Source: Planctomycetia bacterium
GTDB taxonomy: Bacteria; Planctomycetota; Planctomycetia; Planctomycetales; Planctomycetaceae
Direction of reading: 5' to 3'
NCBI GenBank assembly: GCA_026400935.1
Contig: JAPLNX010000168.1
Location: forward strand, 1 to 35,293
Length of the DNA: 35,293 nt
Shown here: piece after piece, positions 8,385-16,986 of the stretch
Layout of the letters: the number at the start of each line of letters is the position of its first letter
Numbering within the stretch: position 1 is the stretch's first letter
The notes under the pieces: generated by a model
The model's database searches: none
Told to the model about the DNA's origin: nothing
What the model saw: the letters and a program-made list of their open reading frames with translations, nothing else
Position numbers and translations under genes: made by a program

Positions 8385-9812
8385 ATGACAACGAACTCTT
8401 TCTTCGATGGCGTGAATTCGATCGATTGGACTCGACGGCAGTGGATGAATGCCGGTGCATTTGGAGTTCTAGGAGCGTCATTGCCGGAGATGTTGGCTCA
8501 AACTGCGATGGCAAAGGAAAGCTCGCGGGCGAAGGCAAAGTCAGTGTTGGTTATCTTGGAACAGGGTGGCATGTCTCACGTGGATACGTGGGACCCAAAG
8601 CCTGAGATGGTGGCTGAGCATCGCAGTCCGTTCGTATCGGTGAGCAGCGTCGTGCCGGGGATGCAGTTCACCGAATTGCTCAGCAAGACCGCACGCATTG
8701 CGGACAAGCTGTCTGTGGTTCGATCGTTTCATCACACCAAAGCAGGGGCCGACGCTCATCCGAATGGAACTCAGTACGTGCTCAGCGGCGTGCATCCGAC
8801 AAGCCCGCTGACAATGCCCGATATCGGGACAGTCGCCGCGAAGATTCAAGATTCGCAGTGCCAGTATTTGCCCCCTTACATCATGGTTCCCGGCAATCAT
8901 GAGCAAGCAGCGGAGACTCGCACGGGCTATTTGCCGTCGGCGTATCGAGTCTTCAAGACTGGCGGCGGCGATGTCTCTCAACCGGATTGGAAGGTCAACG
9001 ACCTGTTGCCGCGCGGCGAGAACAACGCCGATCGATTGGCTGGACGCAAGAGTTTGTTGACGAGCTTCGACTCCAGCTTTGCGGGTACGAAAGTGGATTC
9101 CGTCGATGGCATGGGGAAGTTCTATGAGCAGGCGTTTGACACGCTGACGAGCAACAAGGTGACTCAGGCATTTGATCTTCAACGCGAGTCGGCAGCAACT
9201 CGTGAGCGATACGGACAGGGTCATCGCGGTGCCTGTTATCTCGTGGGGCGTAAGTTGATCGAAGCGGGCGTGCGATTCGTGACGGTTGATGTTCGTTGGC
9301 CGAAAGGGAAGGACACACCGGTTGGTGCAGGAAATCTCAATTGGGATCATCACGATCACATTTATGCAAACCAAACCTGCGAGCTTCCCGGAGCGAGCGG
9401 TGCTGGTGCCGGTCGCTACGGCATCGGCCATTGGGTGATGATGGGAAGCGTCGATCAAGCCTATTCGAGTTTGATCACCGATTTGTACGAACGCGGCTTG
9501 TTGGCTGAGACACTCGTTTGCTTCGTGACCGAATTCGGTCGGACTCCGCGAATCAACAAACATGGCGGCCGCGATCATTGGACTCATGCTTACTCAATGG
9601 TCTTTGCGGGGGCAGGTGTCCCGGGCGGGCAAGTCATTGGCCACACAGATCGTGATGGCGGCTATGTCCTCTCGCATGGTCACACGCCCGAAGATTACGC
9701 GAGCACGATTTACGACAAGCTGGGGATTGACCGCGAAAAGCCGCTCTACACGGAAAGCAATCGCCCCGTTTACTTTGGGCATTTCGGCGAACCAATCGCC
9801 GAGTTGTTCTAA
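8385..9812 (+). CDS. DUF1501 protein (second copy)
   Basis: This 475-residue protein is of the same family as the one at 5594-6886 but clearly diverged. Its N-terminus has a Tat-like TRRQWM at residues 16-21 followed by a hydrophobic stretch ending in TAMA. It has LVILEQGGMSHVDTWDPKP, a mid-protein region with YLPPYIMVPG, and the C-terminal EFGRTPRIN and GRDHWTHAYS blocks that define the family. No DUF1549/DUF1553 gene adjoins it. The upstream 202 bases are non-coding, suggesting its own promoter, and a sugar-type oxidoreductase lies downstream after a palindromic repeat. Confidence 0.92.
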   Translation: MTTNSFFDGVNSIDWTRRQWMNAGAFGVLGASLPEMLAQTAMAKESSRAKAKSVLVILEQGGMSHVDTWDPKPEMVAEHRSPFVSVSSVVPGMQFTELLSKTARIADKLSVVRSFHHTKAGADAHPNGTQYVLSGVHPTSPLTMPDIGTVAAKIQDSQCQYLPPYIMVPGNHEQAAETRTGYLPSAYRVFKTGGGDVSQPDWKVNDLLPRGENNADRLAGRKSLLTSFDSSFAGTKVDSVDGMGKFYEQAFDTLTSNKVTQAFDLQRESAATRERYGQGHRGACYLVGRKLIEAGVRFVTVDVRWPKGKDTPVGAGNLNWDHHDHIYANQTCELPGASGAGAGRYGIGHWVMMGSVDQAYSSLITDLYERGLLAETLVCFVTEFGRTPRINKHGGRDHWTHAYSMVFAGAGVPGGQVIGHTDRDGGYVLSHGHTPEDYASTIYDKLGIDREKPLYTESNRPVYFGHFGEPIAELF

Positions 9813-9827
9813 AATTGCGAAGTAATG

Positions 9828-9889
9828 CTAGTTCGTCGTTTCGCCTTCAGACGAAGTTCTTGGTTTGTGCCGCCTAACGGCGGAACTAC
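9828..9889. repeat. Degenerate REPIN-like element
   Basis: The right half read on the minus strand is GTAGTTCCGCCGTTAGGCGG, a GTAG followed by a perfect 5-bp hairpin (CCGCC at 9870-9874 pairing with GGCGG at 9879-9883). The left half starts CTAGTTCGTCG and contains TTCGTC (9832-9837) pairing with GACGAA (9850-9855). The halves resemble each other in inverted orientation but have decayed. The element lies between the DUF1501 and oxidoreductase genes. Confidence 0.6.
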
Positions 9890-9937
9890 AAACGGACTCT
9901 TCCCCGATTCCTAATCAAGCCGAACCGGAGATATCAC

Positions 9938-11059
9938 TTGAGCCAGGTTTCGTCTCAGTTCGATCTCGATTTTCGTCCCAAGCTTCCTCGTGATCGCTCG
10001 CCGCGTATTGGCTGCATCGGAGCTGGCTTCATCATGGCCGATTGCCACTTGGTGGCGTATCGGCAGGCGGGGTTCAATCCGGTTGCGATTTGTTCTGGAT
10101 CGCGAGCACGCGCGGAAGAGGTCGCGACGCGACATGGCATCGCGACGGTTTATGGTGACTACCGAGAACTGCTTGCTGACAAGAGCATTGAGGTCGTTGA
10201 CATCGCGGTGCCGCCGGACGTGCAGATTGATGTCGTTCGTGAGGCGGTGAAGCACGGCGATCACATTCGCGGCATCTTGGCGCAGAAACCGTTGGGGATG
10301 AATTTTGTTGAGGCTCGTGAGATCGTGCGTCTCTGCCGCGACGCGGGGATCGTGCTCGCCGTCAATCAAAACATGCGATACGACCAGTCGATTCGAGCGT
10401 GTCGGAATCTGCTCGATCGCGGTGACCTCGGTCAGCCGATTTTCGCGTCGATCGACATGCGAGTGATTCCGCATTGGATGTCGTGGCAACAGCGGCTCGG
10501 TTGGGTCACGCTGCGGATCATGAGCATTCATCATCTCGACACGTTTCGGTTTCTCTTCGGCGACCCTGAACGTGTCTTCGCCAGTATCCGGACTGACCCG
10601 CGCACTTCTCAGAAGTTCGAGCACACCGACGGCATCTGTCTCTACATTCTGGAATACGCGAACGGATTCCGAGCCGCCTCGTGGGACGACGTCTGGGCCG
10701 GCCCGGCGTTGGAAGGGGCCGCCGCCGACATCGGCATTCGCTGGCGTGTGGAGGGAACCACCGGCATGGCCCGCGGTACGATCGGCTGGCCGAGTTACCC
10801 GCAACGCACGCCGAGCACTCTCGACTACACGACAACATCGTCCGCTGGTCAGTGGCATCAGCCGCGCTGGGACGAAGTCTGGTTCCCGGATGCGTTCGTC
10901 GGCCCGATGGCTCAATTGCTATGCGCGTTGGAAGAGGGGACGACTCCGGAGATCAGCGGTGACGACAACCTGAAAACGATGGCGCTGGTTGAGGCGTGTT
11001 ATCGCTCTGCCGCTGAGCATCGTGCGGTCTTGATGTCCGAAGTCCTTGGCAATGCCTGA
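9938..11059 (+). CDS. Gfo/Idh/MocA-family NAD(P)-dependent oxidoreductase
   Basis: The family oxidises or reduces sugars, inositols and related compounds with bound NAD(P). The 373-residue product has the Rossmann motif GCIGAG at residues 25-30, then VVDIAVPP, and a [11 protein letters not shown] block in the substrate domain. The usual EKP lysine motif reads Gln116-Lys117-Pro118, so the catalytic lysine is kept but the preceding Glu is replaced. The start is TTG at 9938, with CCGGAG seven bases upstream. It follows a DUF1501 gene after 125 bases containing a repeat, so cotranscription is uncertain. The substrate is unknown. Confidence 0.9.
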   Translation: MSQVSSQFDLDFRPKLPRDRSPRIGCIGAGFIMADCHLVAYRQAGFNPVAICSGSRARAEEVATRHGIATVYGDYRELLADKSIEVVDIAVPPDVQIDVVREAVKHGDHIRGILAQKPLGMNFVEAREIVRLCRDAGIVLAVNQNMRYDQSIRACRNLLDRGDLGQPIFASIDMRVIPHWMSWQQRLGWVTLRIMSIHHLDTFRFLFGDPERVFASIRTDPRTSQKFEHTDGICLYILEYANGFRAASWDDVWAGPALEGAAADIGIRWRVEGTTGMARGTIGWPSYPQRTPSTLDYTTTSSAGQWHQPRWDEVWFPDAFVGPMAQLLCALEEGTTPEISGDDNLKTMALVEACYRSAAEHRAVLMSEVLGNA

Positions 11060-11095
11060 CCGCCAAGCCGTCCGTACAACAAATCTCTTTGTCGC

Positions 11096-11168
11096 CATTC
11101 GTCGTCTACTTCAATTCGTCGTACCTTTTCCATTCGACGAATGAAGAAGAAGGGTACGACGAATGGGA
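11096..11168. repeat. Nested palindrome of ATTCGTCG units
   Basis: ATTCGTCGTACC at 11115-11126 pairs with GGTACGACGAAT at 11154-11165, and CCATTCGTCG at 11096-11105 can alternatively pair with CGACGAATGG at 11159-11168. Between the arms is a perfect small palindrome, CATTCG-A-CGAATG. It is intergenic, 37 bases after the oxidoreductase stop, and lacks the GTAG ends of the other elements. Confidence 0.75.
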
Positions 11169-11329
11169 AGGCGGAAAGTCGCGGTGCGCGAATCCGGACT
11201 GAGTTAGGTCGTTGCTGAGGGATTGCGTCGAAGTACTGTCGGCTGTTGAATCCCGTTCGCAAATTGGAACCGTAAGGTAGACCGGCGAGAAATATCGGCC
11301 ACAACGACGGAACGTTGGAAAGACTTTTG

Positions 11330-13816
11330 ATGATCCCTGCTTTATCGAACCTCGCCGCTTTGGCTGCTGATACGCGCATGGCGTGGGAGGTGGATTTGCC
11401 GACGAGTCCGATCGCCTGGTTCGGTTGGCTGGCGTTGGCCGCCGTCGGGATTGCGTTGGTGGTCGGGCTGTATTGGCGGGATGCTTCGGAGTTGCATCCG
11501 TTTTGGAAACTTTGGTTGCTGGTGTTGCGGTTGGGGGCGTGGGCCGGATTGCTGGCGATTGCCATCAATCCGCAGGAGCGAACGCAGACGACGTCGTTTC
11601 GCCCTTCGCGAGTCGTGATCGCGGTCGACACTTCGCTGTCGATGCAGTTGCCGGAAAGCAGTCCCGATGAAGTGAAAGCCTCCGGCGACGCAGCCGTTGA
11701 ACCGGGTGAGGTTAAGACCGTTCGACCGCGCGTCGATGCGGTGCGGCAACTGTTGGAACAGACGAAGCTGATTGCCGAATTGCAGCGGAATCATGACGTC
11801 AGCGTTTTCACGTTTGACTCGACACTGGTCGGGCCGCATTGGCAGTTTCGTTCGACGGACGCTCGAATCGTAGGGCAGGCGGCTCGCCTGCCGGGGGGAG
11901 ACGCAGGCGAGCCGCCTGCCCTACGAACACCGAACTGGGAGGAAATCGTCAAGCCGCGTGGCGTGGAAACGCGGCTCGGCGAATCGCTGCTGGATTTGAT
12001 TCGGCAGGTGAGTGGGAAATCGTTGTCGGGGATAATCGTCCTTTCGGACGGAGCGGCGAATTCGGGAGTCGATGTGTCGGCGGCGGTGTCGATGGCGACA
12101 CAGACGAAGACGCGGCTGATGACCGTCGGTGTCGGCAGCACTCAACCGCCGGTCAATCTGTCGATCGCCAACGTGCAAGCACCGACCGATGCGCACCTCG
12201 GCGATCCGTTTGAGATCGCGGTGTTCGTGCAGGCGGAGGGACTGGCCGGGAAGAATGCGATCGTCGAGCTGTTGTCGCGGCCGGAAGGGGAAACGTCGGA
12301 ACCGATTTTGGTGGAGAGCAAAGAGGTCGTGCTGGCCGACAACGGAGTTCCGATTGAGGTGAAGTTTCAACAGAACCCAACGACGGCCGGTGCGGTGGAA
12401 TACTTGCTCCGCGCGAAGCCCGCCGTGAAAGTGAGCGAGTTGAGCGATGCCGACAACGCACGCCGCAAGACGACTCGCGTCACCGACCGCAAGACGAAGG
12501 TGCTGCTCTTTGCCGGTGGGCCGATGCGCGATTACCTCTTCACGCGGAACATGCTCTTCCGGCACTCGGCGGTCGAACTGGACGTGCTGTTGCAAACGGC
12601 CGATCCGGGAACGGCGGTCAGTCAGGAATCGCAGAAGCTGCTGTTCGATTTTCCAAAGACACGCGAAGAGCTGTTTCCGTATGACGTGATCGTGGCGTTC
12701 GATGCCGACTGGCGAAAGGTTTCGCCGGAGCAGCAAGCGATGCTCCGCGATTGGGTTTTCACGCAAGCGGGCGGTTTGATTCTGGTCGCCGGCGACGTCA
12801 ACACGCCGTCGCTCGCCAGCGGCGGGGAGGAGATGAAGCCGATTCAGGAACTCTGTCCGGTGACGCTCAGTTCGTTGATCTCAGAAGCGCTGGCGGAAAC
12901 GAACTCGCCGCAACCGTGGTCGATCGGCTTCACGCGCTCGGGGCTCGAAGCGGGGTTCCTGCAACTGACCGATGAGTCGATCGGCAGCGCCGCCGTTTGG
13001 AAAGAATTCCCCGGCATTTACCGTTGTTATCCGACCGCCGGAGCGAAGGCCGGGGCGACGGTGTTTGCCAACTTCACCGACCCGCGCGCCGAGACGTCAT
13101 ATGGTCCGCCGATTTGGATGGCCTCGCAGTTTTACGGATCGGGTCGCACGCTGTATCTCGGAGCGGGCGAACTCTGGCGATTGCGAGCGCTCGACGAAGA
13201 CTACTTTGAACGTTTCTGGACGAAGGCGATTCGCGAACTCGGTCAGACGCGGCTGAAACGCGGGACACTGCGAGGCATGTTGCTCCCCGAACGAAATCAG
13301 TATTTCTTGGGACAAACGGCTCACATCCGCGCGTTGCTCTCCGATCCGCAGTTTCAACCGTTGGCCGTCGAGTCGGTGTCATTGGACATCGTCGATCCTG
13401 CCGGCAAACCGTTCTTGCCGCCGCTCCGCTTGATGGCCGACAAACAACGGCCCGGACAATACGTCAGCGACTTCCGTCTGAGCCTGCCGGGCACTTATCG
13501 GCTTGAACTGTCGATCCCCGAATCGACCGAAAAGCTGACCGAGAAATTGGACGTGTCGCTTCCGAACTTGGAAACGGCGAACGCACGCCAAAACGTGCAA
13601 CTGCTCCGTTCAATGGCCGAAGAAACCGGCGGCGCATACTTGCCGCTCGACGACCACTCGGCGATCGAGTTGCCTCGTTTGCTACCGAATCACGGCGAAG
13701 AGTTCCTGGTCGACGAACGCCTGCGGACTCTTTGGGACCGCGACTGGGTGCTGTATCTGTTGGTGGGAGTGTTGTCGGTCGAGTGGTTAACTCGGAAGCT
13801 CTTGAAGTTGGCGTGA
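11330..13816 (+). CDS. Membrane-anchored von Willebrand A / GATase-like protein
   Basis: This is a large membrane protein of about 828 residues of the planctomycete BatA-like type, probably acting outside the membrane in protein-protein contacts; its function is unproven. Two hydrophobic segments lie near the N-terminus (about residues 27-49 and 57-77). A vWA domain starts with the metal-site motif DTSLS at Asp100-Ser104 and continues through SGIIVLSDGAANSG. From about residue 385 comes a class I glutamine-amidotransferase-like region (KVLLFAGGP, VIVAFDADW) in which I see no catalytic Cys. A C-terminal hydrophobic segment (WVLYLLVGVLSVEWL) is present. The ATG at 11330 has GGAAAG at suitable spacing; an in-frame TTG at 11315 is less likely. 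A 57-bp palindrome is inserted in frame at residues about 180-199. No MoxR ATPase or DUF58 partner gene adjoins. Confidence 0.85.
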   Translation: MIPALSNLAALAADTRMAWEVDLPTSPIAWFGWLALAAVGIALVVGLYWRDASELHPFWKLWLLVLRLGAWAGLLAIAINPQERTQTTSFRPSRVVIAVDTSLSMQLPESSPDEVKASGDAAVEPGEVKTVRPRVDAVRQLLEQTKLIAELQRNHDVSVFTFDSTLVGPHWQFRSTDARIVGQAARLPGGDAGEPPALRTPNWEEIVKPRGVETRLGESLLDLIRQVSGKSLSGIIVLSDGAANSGVDVSAAVSMATQTKTRLMTVGVGSTQPPVNLSIANVQAPTDAHLGDPFEIAVFVQAEGLAGKNAIVELLSRPEGETSEPILVESKEVVLADNGVPIEVKFQQNPTTAGAVEYLLRAKPAVKVSELSDADNARRKTTRVTDRKTKVLLFAGGPMRDYLFTRNMLFRHSAVELDVLLQTADPGTAVSQESQKLLFDFPKTREELFPYDVIVAFDADWRKVSPEQQAMLRDWVFTQAGGLILVAGDVNTPSLASGGEEMKPIQELCPVTLSSLISEALAETNSPQPWSIGFTRSGLEAGFLQLTDESIGSAAVWKEFPGIYRCYPTAGAKAGATVFANFTDPRAETSYGPPIWMASQFYGSGRTLYLGAGELWRLRALDEDYFERFWTKAIRELGQTRLKRGTLRGMLLPERNQYFLGQTAHIRALLSDPQFQPLAVESVSLDIVDPAGKPFLPPLRLMADKQRPGQYVSDFRLSLPGTYRLELSIPESTEKLTEKLDVSLPNLETANARQNVQLLRSMAEETGGAYLPLDDHSAIELPRLLPNHGEEFLVDERLRTLWDRDWVLYLLVGVLSVEWLTRKLLKLA
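11869..11925. repeat. Perfect REPIN-like palindrome inside the vWA coding frame
   Basis: Two 23-bp arms (11869-11891 and 11903-11925) are exact inverted copies around an 11-base spacer. The ends are CGTAG and CTACG. Each arm is a GTAG followed by the mini-hairpin AGGCG-GCT-CGCCT. The total length is 57 bp, a multiple of three, and both arms are open in the vWA frame (encoding GQAARLPGG and AGEPPALR). Confidence 0.95.
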
Positions 13817-13985
13817 CAACCGAAAATTGTTGTTAAAGATTGCTGGCTTCGTGCGGATTGTCGTGGGTCATCAAATTGCGTCGCCAACAAAAGATGTCGC
13901 GCGACGTTCAATGGTGCTAGCGGGTACCGTTAAAGTTTGCTGTTGATATTAGTGAATGTGGTTTCGTGGCTCTCGTGAGTGATTC

Positions 13986-14762
13986 ATGTCTTTTGATCGA
14001 CTGGCCGAACTTCAAAACAACTTGGCTCCGTATCGACAACGCTTATTGGAGCATTCGATTTACGCAACCGTGAATTCAGTGCCACGATTGCGGGCATTTA
14101 TGGAGTCGCACGTCTTTGCGGTGTGGGATTTCATGTCGTTGCTGAAGGCTCTTCAACGGTCGCTGACTTGTGTGGAATTGCCGTGGCTGCCGACGCCCCA
14201 CCCGGCGGCGAGGCACTTGATTAACGCGATTGTTTTAGGTGAAGAGTCCGACGAAGACGGGCGCGGCGGACATTTGAGCCATTTCGAGTTGTATCTCGAA
14301 GCAATGGACTCTTGCGGTGCGAACACACAACCGGTGCTCAAGTTCTGCGATCAATTGCTTCAAGGGAAATCATTTGATGACGCGGCTGATCTGACGACCG
14401 TAAACGCAGATGCTCGCAGCTTTATGAGCGCGACATTTGAATTCGTGAATCGGGGGCGTCCGAGCGAGATCGCGGCGGCATTCACATTCGGTCGCGAGGA
14501 TGTCATTCCGGATATGTTCCGACAATTTGTCGAGACCCTTTGTTCCGAATCGCCCGAGAACTTTGAGCGGTTTCGGTTCTATCTCATTCGACACATTGAT
14601 TTGGACGCCGATGATCATGGTCCGAAAGCGTTGCAAATGGTGACGTCAATTTGCGGCGACGACGTCGCAGAATGGGCCGCCGCAGAAAAGGCTGCGATCA
14701 CTGCAATTGAAGCTCGGTTGAGGTTTTGGGACGCCGTTCAAGGCCAGTTAGCTTCGATCTGA
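13986..14762 (+). CDS. DUF3050 protein, heme-oxygenase-like fold
   Basis: The 258-residue helical protein matches DUF3050 by its blocks MESHVFAVWDFMSLLK, LPWLPTPHP, EESDEDGRGGHLSHFELY, FGREDVIPDMF and IRHIDLDADDHGP. The family is predicted to share the heme-oxygenase-like fold, which also hosts non-heme diiron oxidases and oxygenases. Candidate ligands visible here are His42, His99/Glu101, Glu171 and the helix motif His203-x3-Asp207-x3-His211, close to the H-x3-D-x2-H pattern of diiron members. That catalytic reading is inference. The next gene, a flavoprotein, begins 30 bases downstream, so the DUF3050 protein probably belongs to the lipid-modification cluster as its first gene. No signal peptide is seen, so it is likely cytoplasmic. 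Confidence 0.85.
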   Translation: MSFDRLAELQNNLAPYRQRLLEHSIYATVNSVPRLRAFMESHVFAVWDFMSLLKALQRSLTCVELPWLPTPHPAARHLINAIVLGEESDEDGRGGHLSHFELYLEAMDSCGANTQPVLKFCDQLLQGKSFDDAADLTTVNADARSFMSATFEFVNRGRPSEIAAAFTFGREDVIPDMFRQFVETLCSESPENFERFRFYLIRHIDLDADDHGPKALQMVTSICGDDVAEWAAAEKAAITAIEARLRFWDAVQGQLASI

Positions 14763-14792
14763 AAATTGCGATGACGTGAGAACGGAGTTCGT

Positions 14793-16046
14793 ATGAAAAT
14801 CGCAATCATCGGCGCGGGCATCTCAGGTTTAACGGCCGCTTATCGTTTGTCAGGGCGTCACGAAATCACGGTGTTTGAAGCCAACGACTACATCGGCGGG
14901 CACACTCACACGGTGGATGTGGAACTCGACGGAGAGCATCATGCGATCGACACGGGCTTCATCGTCTTCAACGATTGGACTTATCCGAACTTCATCAAAC
15001 TGCTCGACGAGTTAGCCGTTCCGTCGCAAGCGACATCAATGAGCTTTAGTGTGCGCTGCGATCGGACGGGACTGGAATACAACGGCTCATCGCTAAATGG
15101 GCTGTTCGCGCAACGGCGGAATTTGTTTCGGCCCAGCTTTCATCGAATGCTCCGCGACATCATGCGGTTCAATCGCGAAGGACTGGCGCTCGCTGAAGAC
15201 AGACAGGCAGACAACGACGCGGAAGTGACGGTCGGTGAATTTCTCAAGGAGCATCGCTACTCACGAGAATTTGCTGACCAATATCTGCTGCCGATGGGGT
15301 CTGCGATTTGGTCCTGTCCGACAGGCACCTTTGAGAATTTCCCGATTCGGTTCATCGCCGAGTTCTATCGCAATCATGGGTTGCTCAGCGTTCGTAACAG
15401 GCCCACCTGGCGAGTCATCGAAGGTGGCTCGCGAAGTTATGTCGCAGCAATGACGGCGAAGTTTCAAGATCGCATTCGGCTCAATGCGCCGGTGCAACAG
15501 GTCCGTCGACTCGCTGACGGAGTTGAGGTCGATTCAAACGGAGTAGTCTCCGAGCGATTCGATCACGTCATCTTCGCGTGCCACAGCGATCAAGCCTTAC
15601 GAATGTTGGGTGATCCAACTGCTGTTGAGAAAGAATTACTGAGTGCGTTCCCGTACGAGAAGAACATCGCAGTTCTGCATTACGACACGGCTCCATTGCC
15701 GCGTCGTCGTCGAGCGTGGGCAAGTTGGAATTACCTAATCTCGGTGAGGCAAACGGCTCACGCAACAGTCAGTTATTGCATGAATATCTTGCAGCAACTT
15801 CGCTCGAAGAATGTCTTCAGCGTGACTCTAAACAGCGACGAATTCATCGACCCTGGCAAGGTGCTGCAGCGATTTGAGTATCACCATCCAATCTTCACGA
15901 TCCAGCGAACGGCGGCGCAGGCTCGGCATTCGGAGTTACTCAACGCCAACCGGTCGTCGTTTTGTGGTGCGTATTGGGGAAACGGCTTTCACGAAGATGG
16001 CGTTGTCAGTGCGCTGAGGGTTTGCGAGGCATTGGAAGTGCCGTGA
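14793..16046 (+). CDS. COG2907-type FAD/NAD(P)-binding oxidoreductase
   Basis: This is a flavoprotein of the amine-oxidase/phytoene-desaturase superfamily, COG2907 branch, commonly encoded beside DUF1365 and CFA synthases. It opens directly with the dinucleotide fold GAGISG (Gly7, Gly9, Gly12) ending at Glu29, followed by GGHTHTVDVELDG, DTGFIVFN and YPNFIKLLDELGV-like blocks; the C-terminus has SFCGAYWGNGFHEDG. The length of 417 residues is normal. GGAG precedes the ATG. It probably oxidises or reduces a fatty acyl chain on membrane lipids, in line with the acyl-chain desaturase role reported for a flavoprotein of the Rhodobacter furan-fatty-acid pathway. Which reaction it performs here is inference. 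Confidence 0.9.
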   Translation: MKIAIIGAGISGLTAAYRLSGRHEITVFEANDYIGGHTHTVDVELDGEHHAIDTGFIVFNDWTYPNFIKLLDELAVPSQATSMSFSVRCDRTGLEYNGSSLNGLFAQRRNLFRPSFHRMLRDIMRFNREGLALAEDRQADNDAEVTVGEFLKEHRYSREFADQYLLPMGSAIWSCPTGTFENFPIRFIAEFYRNHGLLSVRNRPTWRVIEGGSRSYVAAMTAKFQDRIRLNAPVQQVRRLADGVEVDSNGVVSERFDHVIFACHSDQALRMLGDPTAVEKELLSAFPYEKNIAVLHYDTAPLPRRRRAWASWNYLISVRQTAHATVSYCMNILQQLRSKNVFSVTLNSDEFIDPGKVLQRFEYHHPIFTIQRTAAQARHSELLNANRSSFCGAYWGNGFHEDGVVSALRVCEALEVP

Positions 16047-16215
16047 CAATCCACCGTCCGATATCTGTTAAGAGACTTGGCGATCGTGGCACTTGTTGAC
16101 TCCTGTGCAAGCTCACGCCTTAGCGGTATCAGTAATTTCTACAACGCAACGGCATGACGAGTGCTGAGTTCTGCTCACTAAAGCGTTTGTTGCCGGGTTG
16201 CTCGAGTTCTGAACA

Positions 16216-16974
16216 ATGACTCCAAAAAGCTGCCTTTATGAAGGGACCGTGCGTCATCGCCGAATGACTCCGGTGACGCACGCTTTTCGATATCGGCTGT
16301 TCCTGGTCTATGTTGATTTGAGTGAGTTGGATGTCTTGTTCGGTCGGTGGGGGATTTGGTCGACGCGCGGGCCAGCAATCGCGAGGTTTCGCCGAGCAGA
16401 TCATCTGGGCGATCAAACGCGGCCGCTGGATGAATGCGTGAGAGAGTTGGTTGAGCATCGAACAGGGAGGCGACCAAATGGTCCAATTCGCCTGTTAACG
16501 AGCTTCCGGTATTTCGGTTTCGCGATGAATCCGGTCTGTTTCTTCTATTGCTTTGATGAATCGGGTGAGCGAGTGGAGGCAGTTGTCGCAGAGGTCAACA
16601 ACACTCCTTGGAATGAGCAGCATTGTTATGTGCTCGATTGGCCCAGCACGGTTTCATCGCGGCAGTTAAAGATTGAGAACGCAAAAGAGTTTCACGTGTC
16701 TCCGTTTCTGTCTCTAGAAATGGACTATTGCTGGCGCTTGTCTGTACCAGACAAGCGGTTGGTTGTGCATATCGAAAATCACAACGCAACCGGAAAGTTG
16801 TTTGACGCGACGATGTCGTTGCGGCGAATTCCTTTAACTCGTTGGCAATTGGCTCGCGTTTTGTTGCGATATCCGCTGCTGACGTGGCAGGTCTTCGCTG
16901 GAATTTATTGGCAGGCTTTGCAACTCTGGCGTAAGCGCGTTCCGTTTGTTCCGCATCCGACAACAACGCAGTAA
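16216..16974 (+). CDS. DUF1365 protein
   Basis: DUF1365 proteins have no established activity but are strongly associated with COG2907 flavoproteins and CFA-type methyltransferases. The 252-residue product shows the family's N-terminal [20 protein letters not shown], the central [16 protein letters not shown] at about residues 96-111, and [16 protein letters not shown] hydrophobic stretch near the C-terminus ([18 protein letters not shown]) could be membrane-associated. The gap to the preceding flavoprotein gene is 169 bases, the largest in the cluster, so a second promoter is possible; the CFA synthase gene starts 12 bases after its stop. Confidence 0.92.
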   Translation: MTPKSCLYEGTVRHRRMTPVTHAFRYRLFLVYVDLSELDVLFGRWGIWSTRGPAIARFRRADHLGDQTRPLDECVRELVEHRTGRRPNGPIRLLTSFRYFGFAMNPVCFFYCFDESGERVEAVVAEVNNTPWNEQHCYVLDWPSTVSSRQLKIENAKEFHVSPFLSLEMDYCWRLSVPDKRLVVHIENHNATGKLFDATMSLRRIPLTRWQLARVLLRYPLLTWQVFAGIYWQALQLWRKRVPFVPHPTTTQ

Positions 16975-16986
16975 GAAGGTTTCCGC

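Noticed and set aside
8541-9587. 348-codon minus-strand frame inside the second DUF1501 gene
   Set aside because: No recognisable motif, basic and His-rich composition typical of antisense frames, and full overlap with a clear gene.
9911-10915. 334-codon minus-strand frame opposite the oxidoreductase
   Set aside because: Arg-rich antisense translation without domain motifs.
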